A stretch of 61,300 bases of DNA, taken from positions 1 through 61,300 of the forward strand of contig JAVBXL010000196.1 of assembly GCA_030824575.1 (NCBI GenBank), written 5' to 3'. The stretch's first letter is position 1, and each line of letters starts with the position of its first letter. This DNA is from a bacterium. Lineage in GTDB: Bacteria > Pseudomonadota > Alphaproteobacteria > Sphingomonadales > Sphingomonadaceae. The position numbers and the translations under genes were made by a program. This document shows, in pieces, positions 46,013 to 54,554 of this stretch. Under the pieces are notes generated by a model. The model did no database searches. It was not told the DNA's origin and worked only from the letters and a program-made list of their open reading frames with translations.

Positions 46013-46052
46013 CGCGTTGGCGTAGCGGGCGATTGGCCGAATCGGCAATTTG

Positions 46053-46101
46053 CGTCATGGCGAACGGTGCGGGCCTTCTGCCTACTCCGCTCGCCATGAC
46101 G
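46053..46101. repeat. Inverted repeat between convergent rpmJ and pyk
   Basis: CGTCATGGCGA (46053-46063) and TCGCCATGACG (46091-46101) are perfect 11-base inverse arms with a 27-base loop. It lies just past the pyk stop (which reads leftwards) and could serve as a transcription end for it, but no U-tract follows. Confidence 0.6.
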
Positions 46102-46108
46102 ATGTGAT

Positions 46109-47566
46109 TCAGCCCTCGTCGCGCCCCTTCAACTCGTCGCCGCGAATCGCCGCGACATGGAGCACGTTGGTCGACCCTGGCGTGCCGAAGGGGACGCCGG
46201 CCAGAACCACGATCTTGCCGCCCTTGTCCGCCAACCCATGACGCAGCGCCATCCGCCGCGCCTTGCCGACCATCTCTTCGAACGTGCCGATATCCTTGGT
46301 ACGGATGGCATGGACACCCCAGGTCAGGCCCAGCTTGCGCGCGGTGTCGGTGCGGGGCGTCAGGGCCAGGATCGGCGCGTCGGGGCGTTCGCGCGCCACA
46401 CGGCGCACGGTGCTGCCCGATGATGTGAAACAGGTGATGGCGCTGGCCCCCACCACCGCGACGATGTTCCCCGCCGCTTCGGCCAGCGCGTCGGCGGTGG
46501 TCGGGTCCGGCTTCGTCTCGGTATAATGAAGCCGGCCGAAATAGCCCGGATCGCGCTCTACGCTGTGGGCGATACTGTCCATCATCGTCACCGCCTCGAC
46601 CGGCCAGTCGCCCGCCGCCGTCTCCGCCGACAGCATGATCGCGTCGGCCCCGTCATAGACCGCCGTCGCCACGTCCGACACTTCGGCGCGGGTGGGGGAG
46701 GGCGACTTGATCATCGATTCGAGCATCTGGGTCGCGACCACCACCGGTCGGCCCATGCGCCGCGCGGTGGCGACGATCTGCTTCTGAAGCGGCGGCACGG
46801 CCTGCGGCGGCAGTTCGACGCCCAGGTCGCCGCGCGCCACCATCACGCCATCGGCCATTTCGATGATCTCCTCCAGCCGCTGCACCGCCGAAGGCTTCTC
46901 GATCTTCGCCATCAGCGCACCATAGCCGCCCATCAGCTTGCGCGCCTCGGCCAGATCCTCTGGCCGTTGCACGAAGCTCAAAGCGATCCAGTCGCAGCCC
47001 TGCTGTATGGCGAAGCTCAGGTCGCGGCGATCCTTGTCGGTCAGCGCCGGCACCGGCACCACCACGTCGGGCACGTTCACGCCTTTGCGGTTGGACAGGG
47101 TGCCGCCGACCTCGACGATCGTATCGATCCGGTCGTGGGCAATTCCCTTCACCCGCAGCACCATCTTGCCGTCGTCCAGCAGCAACCGGGTTTCGGGCAC
47201 CAGCGCGGCGTAGATTTCAGGGTGGGGCAGGTTCACGCGATAGGCGTTGCCGGGCGTTTCATCCCGGTCGAGGATGAAAGGCGCGCCGCGTTCCAGGATC
47301 GCCAGACCCTTTTCGAACGTCCCGACCCGCAATTTGGGGCCTTGCAGGTCGCCCAATATCGTCGTGGGCCGGTGAAATTCCTTTTCCAGATCGCGGATGA
47401 TGGCGATGCGCGCGGCATGATCTTCATGCGCGCCATGGCTCATATTGATGCGGAAGGCGTCGGCCCCGGCGATGAACAGCGCCCGGATCATTTCGGGCGT
47501 ATCGCTCGCGGGGCCAAGGGTCGCCAGGATGCGGACCTTGCGGGAGCGGGGCGGTAACTTCGTCAT
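46109..47566 (-). CDS. pyk: Pyruvate kinase
   Basis: The 485-residue glycolytic enzyme transfers phosphate from phosphoenolpyruvate to ADP. Motifs include the N-terminal KVRILATLGPASDTPEMI, FRINMSHGAHEDH, ILGDLQGPKLRVG, the active-site stretch MAKIEKPSAVQRLEEI, and MVARGDLGVELPPQ, plus PVVVATQMLESMI and the C-terminal domain (ITCFTSSGSTVRRVARERP). It is the full family length. The start at 47566 has a GGAGAAACC leader typical of a ribosome-binding site. In Entner-Doudoroff-using sphingomonads this enzyme completes sugar breakdown. Confidence 0.97.
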   Translation of the reverse strand: MTKLPPRSRKVRILATLGPASDTPEMIRALFIAGADAFRINMSHGAHEDHAARIAIIRDLEKEFHRPTTILGDLQGPKLRVGTFEKGLAILERGAPFILDRDETPGNAYRVNLPHPEIYAALVPETRLLLDDGKMVLRVKGIAHDRIDTIVEVGGTLSNRKGVNVPDVVVPVPALTDKDRRDLSFAIQQGCDWIALSFVQRPEDLAEARKLMGGYGALMAKIEKPSAVQRLEEIIEMADGVMVARGDLGVELPPQAVPPLQKQIVATARRMGRPVVVATQMLESMIKSPSPTRAEVSDVATAVYDGADAIMLSAETAAGDWPVEAVTMMDSIAHSVERDPGYFGRLHYTETKPDPTTADALAEAAGNIVAVVGASAITCFTSSGSTVRRVARERPDAPILALTPRTDTARKLGLTWGVHAIRTKDIGTFEEMVGKARRMALRHGLADKGGKIVVLAGVPFGTPGSTNVLHVAAIRGDELKGRDEG

Positions 47567-47688
47567 GGTTTCTCCTGACCGTCATGATCGTCCCCGGCTT
47601 GGCCTTGTCGGCCTTGCCAGTGCGTCGTTATGGGTTATCCGTGCTGCACGACAGGATGATGTAGATCAGCGAAAGGTTCCTCACGCCG

Positions 47689-47988
47689 ATGACCGACACC
47701 ATAGTCACAGATGCTGTGGCCGCAACCGCCTTCCGCCGTCTGGTGGCGCATTTGCAGCACCGAACCGATGTCCAGAATATCGACCTGATGGGGCTGGCCG
47801 GCTTTTGCCGCAATTGCCTGGCCGACTGGATCGCGGAGGCGGACGGCGATCTGACGCGCGATCAGGCGCGCGCAATCATCCATGGGATGCCCTTTGCCGA
47901 GTGGAAAGAACGGCATCAGGGCGAAGCGACGCCCGAGCAGGTGGCGCGGATGAAAGAGAGTGTGGCGAAGAACGCCGACAATCACTAG
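47689..47988 (+). CDS. DUF1244 protein
   Basis: The 99-residue cytoplasmic protein carries the DUF1244 core LVAHLQHRTDVQNIDLMGLA and FCRNCLADWIAEA with a conserved Cys pair. The family is common in proteobacteria and structurally known as a small helical protein, but its function is not established. It is divergent from pyk and leads a run of small genes (GapR-like, YbjQ-like) in the same direction. The ATG at 47689 lacks a strong ribosome-binding site. Confidence 0.88.
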   Translation: MTDTIVTDAVAATAFRRLVAHLQHRTDVQNIDLMGLAGFCRNCLADWIAEADGDLTRDQARAIIHGMPFAEWKERHQGEATPEQVARMKESVAKNADNH

Positions 47989-48033
47989 GACGCCCTCCAA
48001 CCGATTCACATTCCTTGTTGGAGACACGATCCC

Positions 48034-48276
48034 ATGACCGAACCCAATGTCGCCGCCGACCAGCTCCGCCTGCTGATCGAGCGTATCGAGCGCCTGGAAG
48101 AAGAGAAAAAGGGTATCGGCGACGATATCAAGGACGTCTATCTGGAAGCCAAGGCGACCGGTTATGACCCCAAGATCATGCGCCAGATCGTCCGTCTGCG
48201 TAAGATGCAGCCGCACGACCGGCAGGAGATGGAAGCCATCCTCCAGACATATCTGTCCGCGCTGGGGATGGAATAA
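48034..48276 (+). CDS. gapR: DUF2312 protein, GapR-like DNA-binding chromosome protein
   Basis: The 80-residue basic/acidic coiled-coil protein contains the DUF2312 pattern [40 protein letters not shown] and [20 protein letters not shown]. The Caulobacter member GapR clamps around overtwisted DNA ahead of replication and transcription and stimulates topoisomerases. The similarity of both helices supports that assignment; the acidic N-terminus is shorter here. GTTGGAGAC precedes the ATG at 48034. Confidence 0.88.
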   Translation: MTEPNVAADQLRLLIERIERLEEEKKGIGDDIKDVYLEAKATGYDPKIMRQIVRLRKMQPHDRQEMEAILQTYLSALGME

Positions 48277-48303
48277 CCTTTTTATAATCAAGGAGAAGCG
48301 CCC

Positions 48304-48630
48304 ATGTCCGAGATCATCGTCAGCACCACCAGCCGTCTGGAAGGGCGGCCGGCGAAGGAATATCTCGGCATTGTCACCGGCGAGGTGATCGTGGGTGCCA
48401 ACCTGTTCCGCGACCTGTTCGCCAGCGTGCGCGACATCGTGGGCGGGCGATCGGGCGCTTATGAGGATGTGCTCCAGCGCGCCCGCGAGCAGGCGATCGG
48501 CGAAATGCGGATGCGCGCCGCGACGCTGGGCGCCAATGCCGTGGTCGGTGTCGATCTGGATTATGAAGTCCTCGGCTCCAACGGGTCCATGCTGATGGTG
48601 TCGGCTTCGGGCACCGCGATCCTCGTCTGA
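48304..48630 (+). CDS. YbjQ/UPF0145-family heavy-metal-binding-domain protein
   Basis: The 108-residue protein has the UPF0145 features: [40 protein letters not shown] and [22 protein letters not shown] C-terminal half. Family members form pentameric beta rings; metal binding is suspected from structure but a role is not proven. AAGGAG precedes the ATG at 48304. It is 27 bases after the gapR-like gene and thus may be co-expressed with it. Confidence 0.88.
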   Translation: MSEIIVSTTSRLEGRPAKEYLGIVTGEVIVGANLFRDLFASVRDIVGGRSGAYEDVLQRAREQAIGEMRMRAATLGANAVVGVDLDYEVLGSNGSMLMVSASGTAILV

Positions 48631-48698
48631 GTTGCGCGAACGGGCGCTGCTCGCTAGAGAGCGCCCTTCGGTTTCACAGAAATATTGGGGAGAAGGCC

Positions 48699-49442
48699 GT
48701 GGCCGGCCATTCCAAATTCAAGAACATCATGCATCGCAAGGGCGCGCAGGACAAGAAGCGCTCGTCGATGTTCTCCAAGCTCAGCCGCGAAATCACTGTC
48801 GCGGCCAAGATGGGCATGCCCGACCCGGACATGAACCCGCGTCTGCGCCTGGCGGTCAACGCCGCCAAGGCCCAGTCCATGCCCAAGGACAATATCCAGC
48901 GCGCGATCGACAAGGCGAACGCGGCGGGCGGCGAGAATTACGAAGAAGTGCGCTATGAGGGCTATGGTCCCGCCGGCATCGCCATCATCGTCGAGGCGCT
49001 GACCGACAACCGCAATCGCACCGCCACCAACGTGCGCACCGCTTTTTCCAAGAATGGCGGTAATCTGGGCGCGTCGGGCGCGGTCAGCCATGGCTTCGAC
49101 CGGGTCGGCCTCATCACCTATCCGGCCAGCGCAGGCGACGCCGACGCGATCTTCGAAGCGGCGCTGGAAGCGGGTGCGGAGGATGTATCGTCCAACGAGG
49201 ACGAGCATGAAATCTGGACCGCGATGGACGCGCTCCATGAGGTCGCCAAGGCGCTGGAAGCCAAGCTGGGCGCGGCCGACAGCGCCAAGCTTGCCTGGAA
49301 GCCGCAGATCACCGTCGATGTGGATGAAGCCAATGCCGCCACGCTGATGAAGCTGGTCGACACGCTGGAGGATGACGACGACGTCCAGACCGTGTGGGGC
49401 AATTATGAAGTGTCCGATGACGTAATGGAGAAGCTGGGTTGA
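48699..49442 (+). CDS. yebC: YebC/PmpR family (TACO1-like) translation/transcription factor
   Basis: The 247-residue protein starts [20 protein letters not shown] after a GTG at 48699, the YebC hallmark. The three-domain fold continues with [20 protein letters not shown] and [20 protein letters not shown]. Family members ease ribosome stalling at proline-rich stretches or act as regulators. GGGAGAAGG precedes the start. It stands before ruvC, a gene order seen widely, with only repeat DNA between. Confidence 0.95.
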   Translation: MAGHSKFKNIMHRKGAQDKKRSSMFSKLSREITVAAKMGMPDPDMNPRLRLAVNAAKAQSMPKDNIQRAIDKANAAGGENYEEVRYEGYGPAGIAIIVEALTDNRNRTATNVRTAFSKNGGNLGASGAVSHGFDRVGLITYPASAGDADAIFEAALEAGAEDVSSNEDEHEIWTAMDALHEVAKALEAKLGAADSAKLAWKPQITVDVDEANAATLMKLVDTLEDDDDVQTVWGNYEVSDDVMEKLG

Positions 49443-49446
49443 TCGC

Positions 49447-49617
49447 CAATGCCTCTCCCCTTGAGGGAGAGGGTTGCGCAGCCTTGGCGGCTTGCCCGCC
49501 TAGGCGAAGTTGGGAGAGGAGGCATTGCGCCATCCATAGGTCTAGCTCCCCTCTCCAAGCGCGGCTAGTCGGCAGGCCGACAAGCCGTGCTATCCTTTCC
49601 CCTGAAGGGGTGAGGAT
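49447..49617. repeat. Hairpin-rich intergenic DNA between yebC and ruvC
   Basis: CTCTCCCCTTGAGGGAGAG (49453-49471) is a tight palindrome and the stretch ends with CCCCTGAAGGGG (49601-49612). This type of CTCCCC/GGGGAG hairpin also appears in reduced form near 11458-11480 after rpmB. It could end yebC transcripts. Confidence 0.55.
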
Positions 49618-49623
49618 ATTGCC

Positions 49624-50115
49624 ATGATCCTGCTTGGCCTCGACCCCGGCCTTGGCACGACCGGCTGGGGACTGATCGCGGCAGATGGCAACCGGCTGAC
49701 CCATATCGGCAATGGCCAGATCAAGACCGACAGCAGCATGGCGCTCTCGACGCGGCTGCTGGCGCTCGACCTGGCGCTCACCGACCTCATCCTCGAACAT
49801 CGGCCCGATGGCGCGGCGGTCGAGGAGGTGTTCGTCAATGTGAACCCGCAATCGACGCTAAAGCTGGGGCAGGCGCGGGGTGTGATCCTGCTCAACGCCG
49901 CGCGATCGGGCATGGAGGTGGGCGAATATGCTGCGCGCCTCGTCAAGAAATCGGTGGTCGGCGTGGGCAATGCGTCGAAGGACCAGGTCCACGCCATGGT
50001 GTCGCGCCTGCTGCCCGGCGCGAAGATCGTGGGGCCGGATGCGTCGGACGCGCTGGCGGTGGCGATTACCCACGCCCATCATCTCGCCAGCGCCCGGCGG
50101 ATACCGACGCGTTAA
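49624..50115 (+). CDS. ruvC: Holliday junction endonuclease RuvC
   Basis: The 163-residue nuclease resolves recombination junctions. Catalytic acids are visible in the first strand ([13 protein letters not shown]; Asp), in [20 protein letters not shown] (Glu) and in the C-terminal [19 protein letters not shown] (two Asp). The short start MILLGLDPG is canonical. ruvA and ruvB are not in the window, so the ruvCAB cluster is split or lies elsewhere. The intergenic palindrome behind it with a T-run may terminate transcription. Confidence 0.96.
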   Translation: MILLGLDPGLGTTGWGLIAADGNRLTHIGNGQIKTDSSMALSTRLLALDLALTDLILEHRPDGAAVEEVFVNVNPQSTLKLGQARGVILLNAARSGMEVGEYAARLVKKSVVGVGNASKDQVHAMVSRLLPGAKIVGPDASDALAVAITHAHHLASARRIPTR

Positions 50116-50150
50116 GGCTCCGAGGCCATTGTCTCGAATGCGATTAAATT

Positions 50151-50270
50151 CCGTTCGTGCTGAGTAGGGTCTGAGCTTGTCGAAGACCCGTATCGAAGCA
50201 TCTCGCACGAACCCTTCGATACGCCACTTCGACTTCGCTCAGTGGCTACTCAGGACGAACGGTTTTTTAT
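50151..50270. repeat. Palindromic intergenic repeat (type A), copy 2, with trailing T-run
   Basis: The element begins CCGTTCGTGCTGAGTAG and ends CTACTCAGGACGAACGG (to 50262), followed by six T. It is the inverted form of the copy at 15829-15928. The T-run after the hairpin makes it a likely terminator for ruvC. Confidence 0.85.
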
Positions 50271-50282
50271 GGCCATATGCCT

Positions 50283-51002
50283 CTATCCGAACAGCTCGCC
50301 CAGGAAATCGGCCATCGCGCGAAAGCTGCGCCGATCGGCGCTGGGGCTATAAGCCAGCCCCTTCTCCGGCATGTTGACGCCTTCGTCGGTGAAGGCGTGG
50401 CCGGTGCCGCCATAGGCGTGGATTTGCCAGTCGCAGCGCGCGTCGGTCAGTTCGCGGGCCAGACCCACGGTCGCCTCTGGCGGCGCGATCGGGTCGTCCC
50501 AGCCGTGGCAAACCAGCAGCTTGGCCGTGATCGTAGCGTTCGCGAAGGGCGGCGCATCATAGACGCCGTGGAAGCTGACGCCGCCGCTAATGTCCGCGCC
50601 GGAGCGGGCGAGGTCCAGCAAGCATTTGCCGCCGAAGCAGAAGCCGATCGCCGCCGTGCGGCTGGCATCGACCTCCGCTAGCCCCTTGAGCACATCATGC
50701 GTGCCATTCACCCGGCCGCGCAGCAAGGCGCGGTCCGCGTTCAACTCGGCCATGTAGCGCCCGGCATCGGGATCGGCGCGGGTGGTGCGCTTGCCCTGGC
50801 CATATATGTCGGCGACCAGCACGGCATAGCCGAGCGCCGCGACCTTCTCCGCATAGGCGAAGTCGGCCTCCTTGGTGCCCAGCACATTGGGAAAAAGCAG
50901 TATGCCCGGCAGCGGACCGGTGGCGGCGGTATCGACCACAGCCAGGCTTTCGAACGGTCCATCTGGACCATCATGCAGGGTGACGCGGCGGATGACGGCC
51001 AT
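50283..51002 (-). CDS. Dienelactone hydrolase-family protein
   Basis: The 239-residue alpha/beta hydrolase has the nucleophile elbow GFCFGGK with C122, the acid Asp in CHGWDDPIAPP and the His in GTGHAFTDEG, the Cys-Asp-His triad of dienelactone hydrolases. These enzymes open muconolactone-type rings in aromatic degradation, but many family members have other esters as substrates. There are no aromatic-degradation genes in the window, so the precise role is open. It is 23 bases downstream of prmA in the same direction. Confidence 0.87.
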   Translation of the reverse strand: MAVIRRVTLHDGPDGPFESLAVVDTAATGPLPGILLFPNVLGTKEADFAYAEKVAALGYAVLVADIYGQGKRTTRADPDAGRYMAELNADRALLRGRVNGTHDVLKGLAEVDASRTAAIGFCFGGKCLLDLARSGADISGGVSFHGVYDAPPFANATITAKLLVCHGWDDPIAPPEATVGLARELTDARCDWQIHAYGGTGHAFTDEGVNMPEKGLAYSPSADRRSFRAMADFLGELFG

Positions 51003-51025
51003 GACCAGGCTCCTCTAAAGTAAAG

Positions 51026-52021
51026 TCAGATACTGCCGAAGCCGGGGGCTTCGCCGCGGGCAGCGGGATTGATGCGGCGTGGCCGTTTCCAGCCGATGCT
51101 GGGCCGCTTGCGCAGGCGCAGCGTGGGCCATTCGCCGCGGTCGCTGCGTTCGGCAAGCCGCATCCCCTGCGCGCGATAGGCGGCGATCACCGCGTCCGCC
51201 TGTTCGTTGAGCAGGCCAGCCAGGACGATGGTGCCGCCATCCTCGACCAGCGCGCACAGCGTCGGCGCCAGTTCGATCAGCGGCCCGGCCAAGATGTTGG
51301 CGATCAGCAGGTCATAGGGCGCGCGACCGATCAGGGCCGGGTGGTTGCCGCCCGCCGCCGTCACCAGCGCCAGCCGGCCCGCCCCGTCGCCCAGCGCCAC
51401 GCCGTTGGCACGGGCATTGTCGGCGCTGATCTCCACCGCGACGGCGTCGATGTCGGACGCAATCGCATGGGCGCGCGGCCACAGGTTGAGCGCGGCGAAA
51501 GCAAGCAGGCCGGTGCCGGTGCCGATATCGGCGACATGGGCAAAACGCATCCCCACCCGGCGCATCCGGTCGAGCATGGCAAGGCAACCGGCGGTCGTTT
51601 CATGCTGCCCGGTGCCAAAGGCGCGGCCCGCCTCGATCAGCAGATTGACGTGGCCGGGCAGTTCGGGATCGCTGGCGATATTGCGGACATGGAAACGGCC
51701 GGCGGTCACCGGCTCCAGCCCCTGCTGGCTCAGCGTCACCCAATCCTCATCGGGCAGCGCCTCTACCACTGGCTTGGCGCGACCGGCGCTGGGCACCAAT
51801 GTCTTGAGCAGTTTGATCGCGGCCACGCTGGGCTTGCCCTCGAAATAGGCGTCGAGTTGCCAGGCATCTTCGTCGTCGGGCGTCGCCTCGCTGGTCATCA
51901 GCACCGGCGGCTGCTCCATCATCGTAAAGGCGGCGATGTCCCCGTCCAGCGCCTCCGCTTCGGCACGGGTGCAGGGCAGGGTGACTTTCCAGCTTTGGAC
52001 CGGCTTGGCGACATCGTTCAT
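51026..52021 (-). CDS. prmA: Ribosomal protein L11 methyltransferase
   Basis: The 331-residue enzyme trimethylates L11. It has an N-terminal substrate-recognition domain and a class I methyltransferase with VADIGTGTGLLAFAALNLWP and the N-P-P-[FY]-like site represented by YDLLIANILAGPLIELAP. The residue run GTGQHETTAGCLAMLDRMR is typical of PrmA. ATG 52021 (MNDVAKPVQSWKV) is better than the in-frame start at 52066. A C-terminal tail of about 25 basic residues extends past the usual end. Confidence 0.93.
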   Translation of the reverse strand: MNDVAKPVQSWKVTLPCTRAEAEALDGDIAAFTMMEQPPVLMTSEATPDDEDAWQLDAYFEGKPSVAAIKLLKTLVPSAGRAKPVVEALPDEDWVTLSQQGLEPVTAGRFHVRNIASDPELPGHVNLLIEAGRAFGTGQHETTAGCLAMLDRMRRVGMRFAHVADIGTGTGLLAFAALNLWPRAHAIASDIDAVAVEISADNARANGVALGDGAGRLALVTAAGGNHPALIGRAPYDLLIANILAGPLIELAPTLCALVEDGGTIVLAGLLNEQADAVIAAYRAQGMRLAERSDRGEWPTLRLRKRPSIGWKRPRRINPAARGEAPGFGSI

Positions 52022-52083
52022 GCCGCCGCCTTTAGACCAGCGGAGGGGGGAGGGGAAGCATCGCAACAGCCCTGCACAAGCAT

Positions 52084-52195
52084 CCGTTCGTTTCGAGCCC
52101 TTCGACTGCCTGCTAAGGCAGGCGCTCAGGACAGGCCAAGGTCAAGAAACGGTAGCGCTGCGTTTGCGTTTCTCGGCTTCGCCCGAAACGAACGG
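52084..52195. repeat. Palindromic intergenic repeat (type B), copy 3
   Basis: CCGTTCGTTTCGAGCCCTTC at the left and CGGCTTCGCCCGAAACGAAC ending at 52193-52195 are inverse arms. A second hairpin TGCCTGCTAAGGCAGGCGCT lies inside. It separates the start of prmA from the end of the chemoreceptor gene. Confidence 0.8.
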
Positions 52196-52220
52196 AGATA
52201 AGGTTGCTTGAGCGCGCCGC

Positions 52221-53555
52221 TCAGGCGACCTGCCGCCCGAAGTCGGATGAGGCGTGGCGCAGGCTGGCGAGCTTGCCCTCGACGCTGACGAAGCCGCGTT
52301 CCAGCTGGTCGATTTCCGACGCCACGACTTCGGTGTCCTGGCGGATCGCCGAAATGGTGGTCGACATCGAATCGGCGGCCAGCGCGGTTTCATCGACCGC
52401 GGCGGTGATCATGGTGACCGTCTGCGCCTGCGCATCCATAGCGTGGCGGATGCGTTCGGCGCTGGCCTTCACTTCGCCTACCGTGTCGCGGATGCGTTCG
52501 TTGGTCTGGACGGACAGGCGAGTGGAGGCCTGGATATCGGCGATCTTGCCGGCGATCTCGTCAGTGGCGCGGGCGGTCTGGTTGGCCAGGCTTTTGACTT
52601 CTTGCGCGACGACGGCAAAGCCACGCCCGGCATCGCCTGCGCGGGCGGCCTCGATCGTGGCGTTGAGCGCGAGCAGGTTGGTTTGCCCGGCAATGTCGCG
52701 GATCAGGCCCAGGATCGATTCGATCGACTTGGCATGGTCGGACAGGGTGGATGACATGGACACCGCGTCGCTCGACTGGGCGGAGGCGCGCTGGGCGACC
52801 TCGGCCGCGCTTTCGACTTCGGTTCGGGCGTCCTCGATCGCGCGAATCAACCCGGCGGAGGTGCGGGCGGCTTCGCGCATGGCAAGGGCGGATTGTTCGG
52901 CCGCGGCGGCGACTTCGGACGCCTTGCCCAACATGCCCCGCGTGGCGGCGGAGGCGTCCTTGGCCTGTTCGCGCAGCGATTCGCCCAGTTTGGACGCGCC
53001 GTCGATCTCGCCCACGATACGCTGTTCGAACAAGGTGCCGTAACGCTGGCGCTCGGCGCGCTGCGCTTCGGCCTGGTCGGTGGCCAGCACATTGCTCATA
53101 AAACCCGAATCGATCATCGCGATCTGCAACATCATGCGCAGCAGCCGGCGGCAACGCGGCCCGTCATCATGGCAGCGTTCCCAAATGATGTCGGTGACGC
53201 GCTCATTGGCCGCGGCGACGGCGTTCAGCACCGCGCGCACCGGCACGTCATGCTTGCGGGCGTGGCGCACGCAGTCGGATGCCGACCGCGTCCAGCGCGC
53301 TTCGGCAAAATGCAGCAGCTTTTCGCGGACATAAGTGTCTGCTTCTCGCTCGATACGGGCGATGACGGCGCTGTCCAGCTGATCCTGAAGCCCGGTTTCG
53401 CGCATATAGCTGGCGAAAAAGGCGGCGCCGACGCTGCCTATATCGTCGCCGATCAATTCGCCTACCTCGCGGGCGGCGCGGGCGATGTCGCCGGTGGAAT
53501 CGACTTCCGCCAGAAAGTCCGATGTGGCGGAGGCGGAAGGAAGATTGGACGGCAT
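52221..53555 (-). CDS. Soluble methyl-accepting chemotaxis protein with globin-like sensor region
   Basis: The 444-residue protein lacks transmembrane helices. Residues about 25-165 form a helical domain with similarity to protoglobin (globin-coupled) sensors; H98 in [19 protein letters not shown] sits about where the haem-proximal His is expected. Residues about 200-440 are the signalling coiled coil with the conserved tip [20 protein letters not shown] and [20 protein letters not shown]. It should sense an internal signal, perhaps oxygen or redox, and control CheA. The start at 53555 is a plain ATG with AAGGAACGG upstream. Haem binding is unproven. Confidence 0.85.
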   Translation of the reverse strand: MPSNLPSASATSDFLAEVDSTGDIARAAREVGELIGDDIGSVGAAFFASYMRETGLQDQLDSAVIARIEREADTYVREKLLHFAEARWTRSASDCVRHARKHDVPVRAVLNAVAAANERVTDIIWERCHDDGPRCRRLLRMMLQIAMIDSGFMSNVLATDQAEAQRAERQRYGTLFEQRIVGEIDGASKLGESLREQAKDASAATRGMLGKASEVAAAAEQSALAMREAARTSAGLIRAIEDARTEVESAAEVAQRASAQSSDAVSMSSTLSDHAKSIESILGLIRDIAGQTNLLALNATIEAARAGDAGRGFAVVAQEVKSLANQTARATDEIAGKIADIQASTRLSVQTNERIRDTVGEVKASAERIRHAMDAQAQTVTMITAAVDETALAADSMSTTISAIRQDTEVVASEIDQLERGFVSVEGKLASLRHASSDFGRQVA

Positions 53556-53766
53556 GAAGGAACGGTCCCTGCTGATGACGTGATCGGTGCGTGTTCCTGT
53601 CTATAATGCGCGTTGGTTAATCACTTCTTATGCCTGGCCATATGCTTGGCGGGCCGACCTGACCAAAGGGGCAGCCGCAATCTCCCGCGCTCCGCTTCTT
53701 GCCCTCTTGGCGTATCGCTCTTAAGGGGGGCGGACTCAGCGACACGTATCAGGGACTAGGGTAGAC

Positions 53767-54162
53767 ATGGCGCGATCCAACAGCCGGCCGCTCTCGCCGC
53801 ATTTGACGATCTGGAAATGGGGACCGGCGATGGCCGTCTCGATCATGCACCGCGTAACCGGCAATGGCTTGGCCACTGCCGGCGCGCTTGGCCTCATCTG
53901 GTGGCTGATGGCCGCCGCGACCGGGCCGGAGGCTTATGCGACCTTCGTAAAGTGCGCGACTTCGCCGATCGGCTATCTGGTGATGATCGGCCTTAGCTGG
54001 TTCTTCTTCCAGCATCTCTTCTCGGGCCTGCGGCATTTCGTGCTCGATATGGGCGCGGGTTACGAACTGCGGAACAACAAGATGTGGTCGATCGCGACCT
54101 TCGTCGCATCGCTGCTCGTGACCGGCTTCGTCTGGCTCACCATCTTCGGAAAGGCGCTCTGA
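53767..54162 (+). CDS. sdhC: Succinate dehydrogenase cytochrome b556 subunit
   Basis: The 131-residue membrane subunit starts MARSNSRPLSPHLTIWKWGP and has SIMHRVTGNGLA (quinone-site Ser and Arg) and the haem-axial His in GLRHFVLDMG. Three transmembrane helices are visible. It anchors the complex and reduces ubiquinone. Its stop TGA shares a base with the sdhD ATG (TGATG), so the sdhCDA genes are translated as a linked series. Confidence 0.96.
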   Translation: MARSNSRPLSPHLTIWKWGPAMAVSIMHRVTGNGLATAGALGLIWWLMAAATGPEAYATFVKCATSPIGYLVMIGLSWFFFQHLFSGLRHFVLDMGAGYELRNNKMWSIATFVASLLVTGFVWLTIFGKAL

Positions 54163-54554
54163 TGGGCAACGGTACTGGTATCGGTCGCGTCCGCGGCCTC
54201 GGCTCTGCTCGTCACGGCGCGCATCACTGGCTGGCGCAGCGTTATACCGCCGTCGGCAACCTGTTGCTGACCCTGTGGCTGCTGTTCAGCCTGCTCAGCC
54301 TGCCCGGCCTGGATTATGAAAGCGTCGTCGGCTGGATCGCCAACCCGGTGGTCGCGGTGCCGCTGATGCTGATGGTCGTCAGCATCTTCATGCACCTTCG
54401 CCTGGGTATGCAGGTGATGCTGGAGGATTATGTTCACGACAAGGGCCTGGCCTTTTTCTCCATGCTCGTGCTGAATTTCTATGCCTTTGGCGGCGCGGCC
54501 GCGGGCGTCTTCGCGATCGCCAAGATCGCCTTCATTGGGGTCGTCAAGCCATGA
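54162..54554 (+). CDS. sdhD: Succinate dehydrogenase hydrophobic membrane anchor subunit
   Basis: The 130-residue subunit begins [20 protein letters not shown], followed by [19 protein letters not shown] and the second and third helices with [19 protein letters not shown], which carries the conserved Asp-Tyr near the quinone site and the His region. ATG 54162 was chosen over an upstream in-frame start in sdhC. The stop overlaps sdhA by four bases. Confidence 0.94.
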   Translation: MGNGTGIGRVRGLGSARHGAHHWLAQRYTAVGNLLLTLWLLFSLLSLPGLDYESVVGWIANPVVAVPLMLMVVSIFMHLRLGMQVMLEDYVHDKGLAFFSMLVLNFYAFGGAAAGVFAIAKIAFIGVVKP

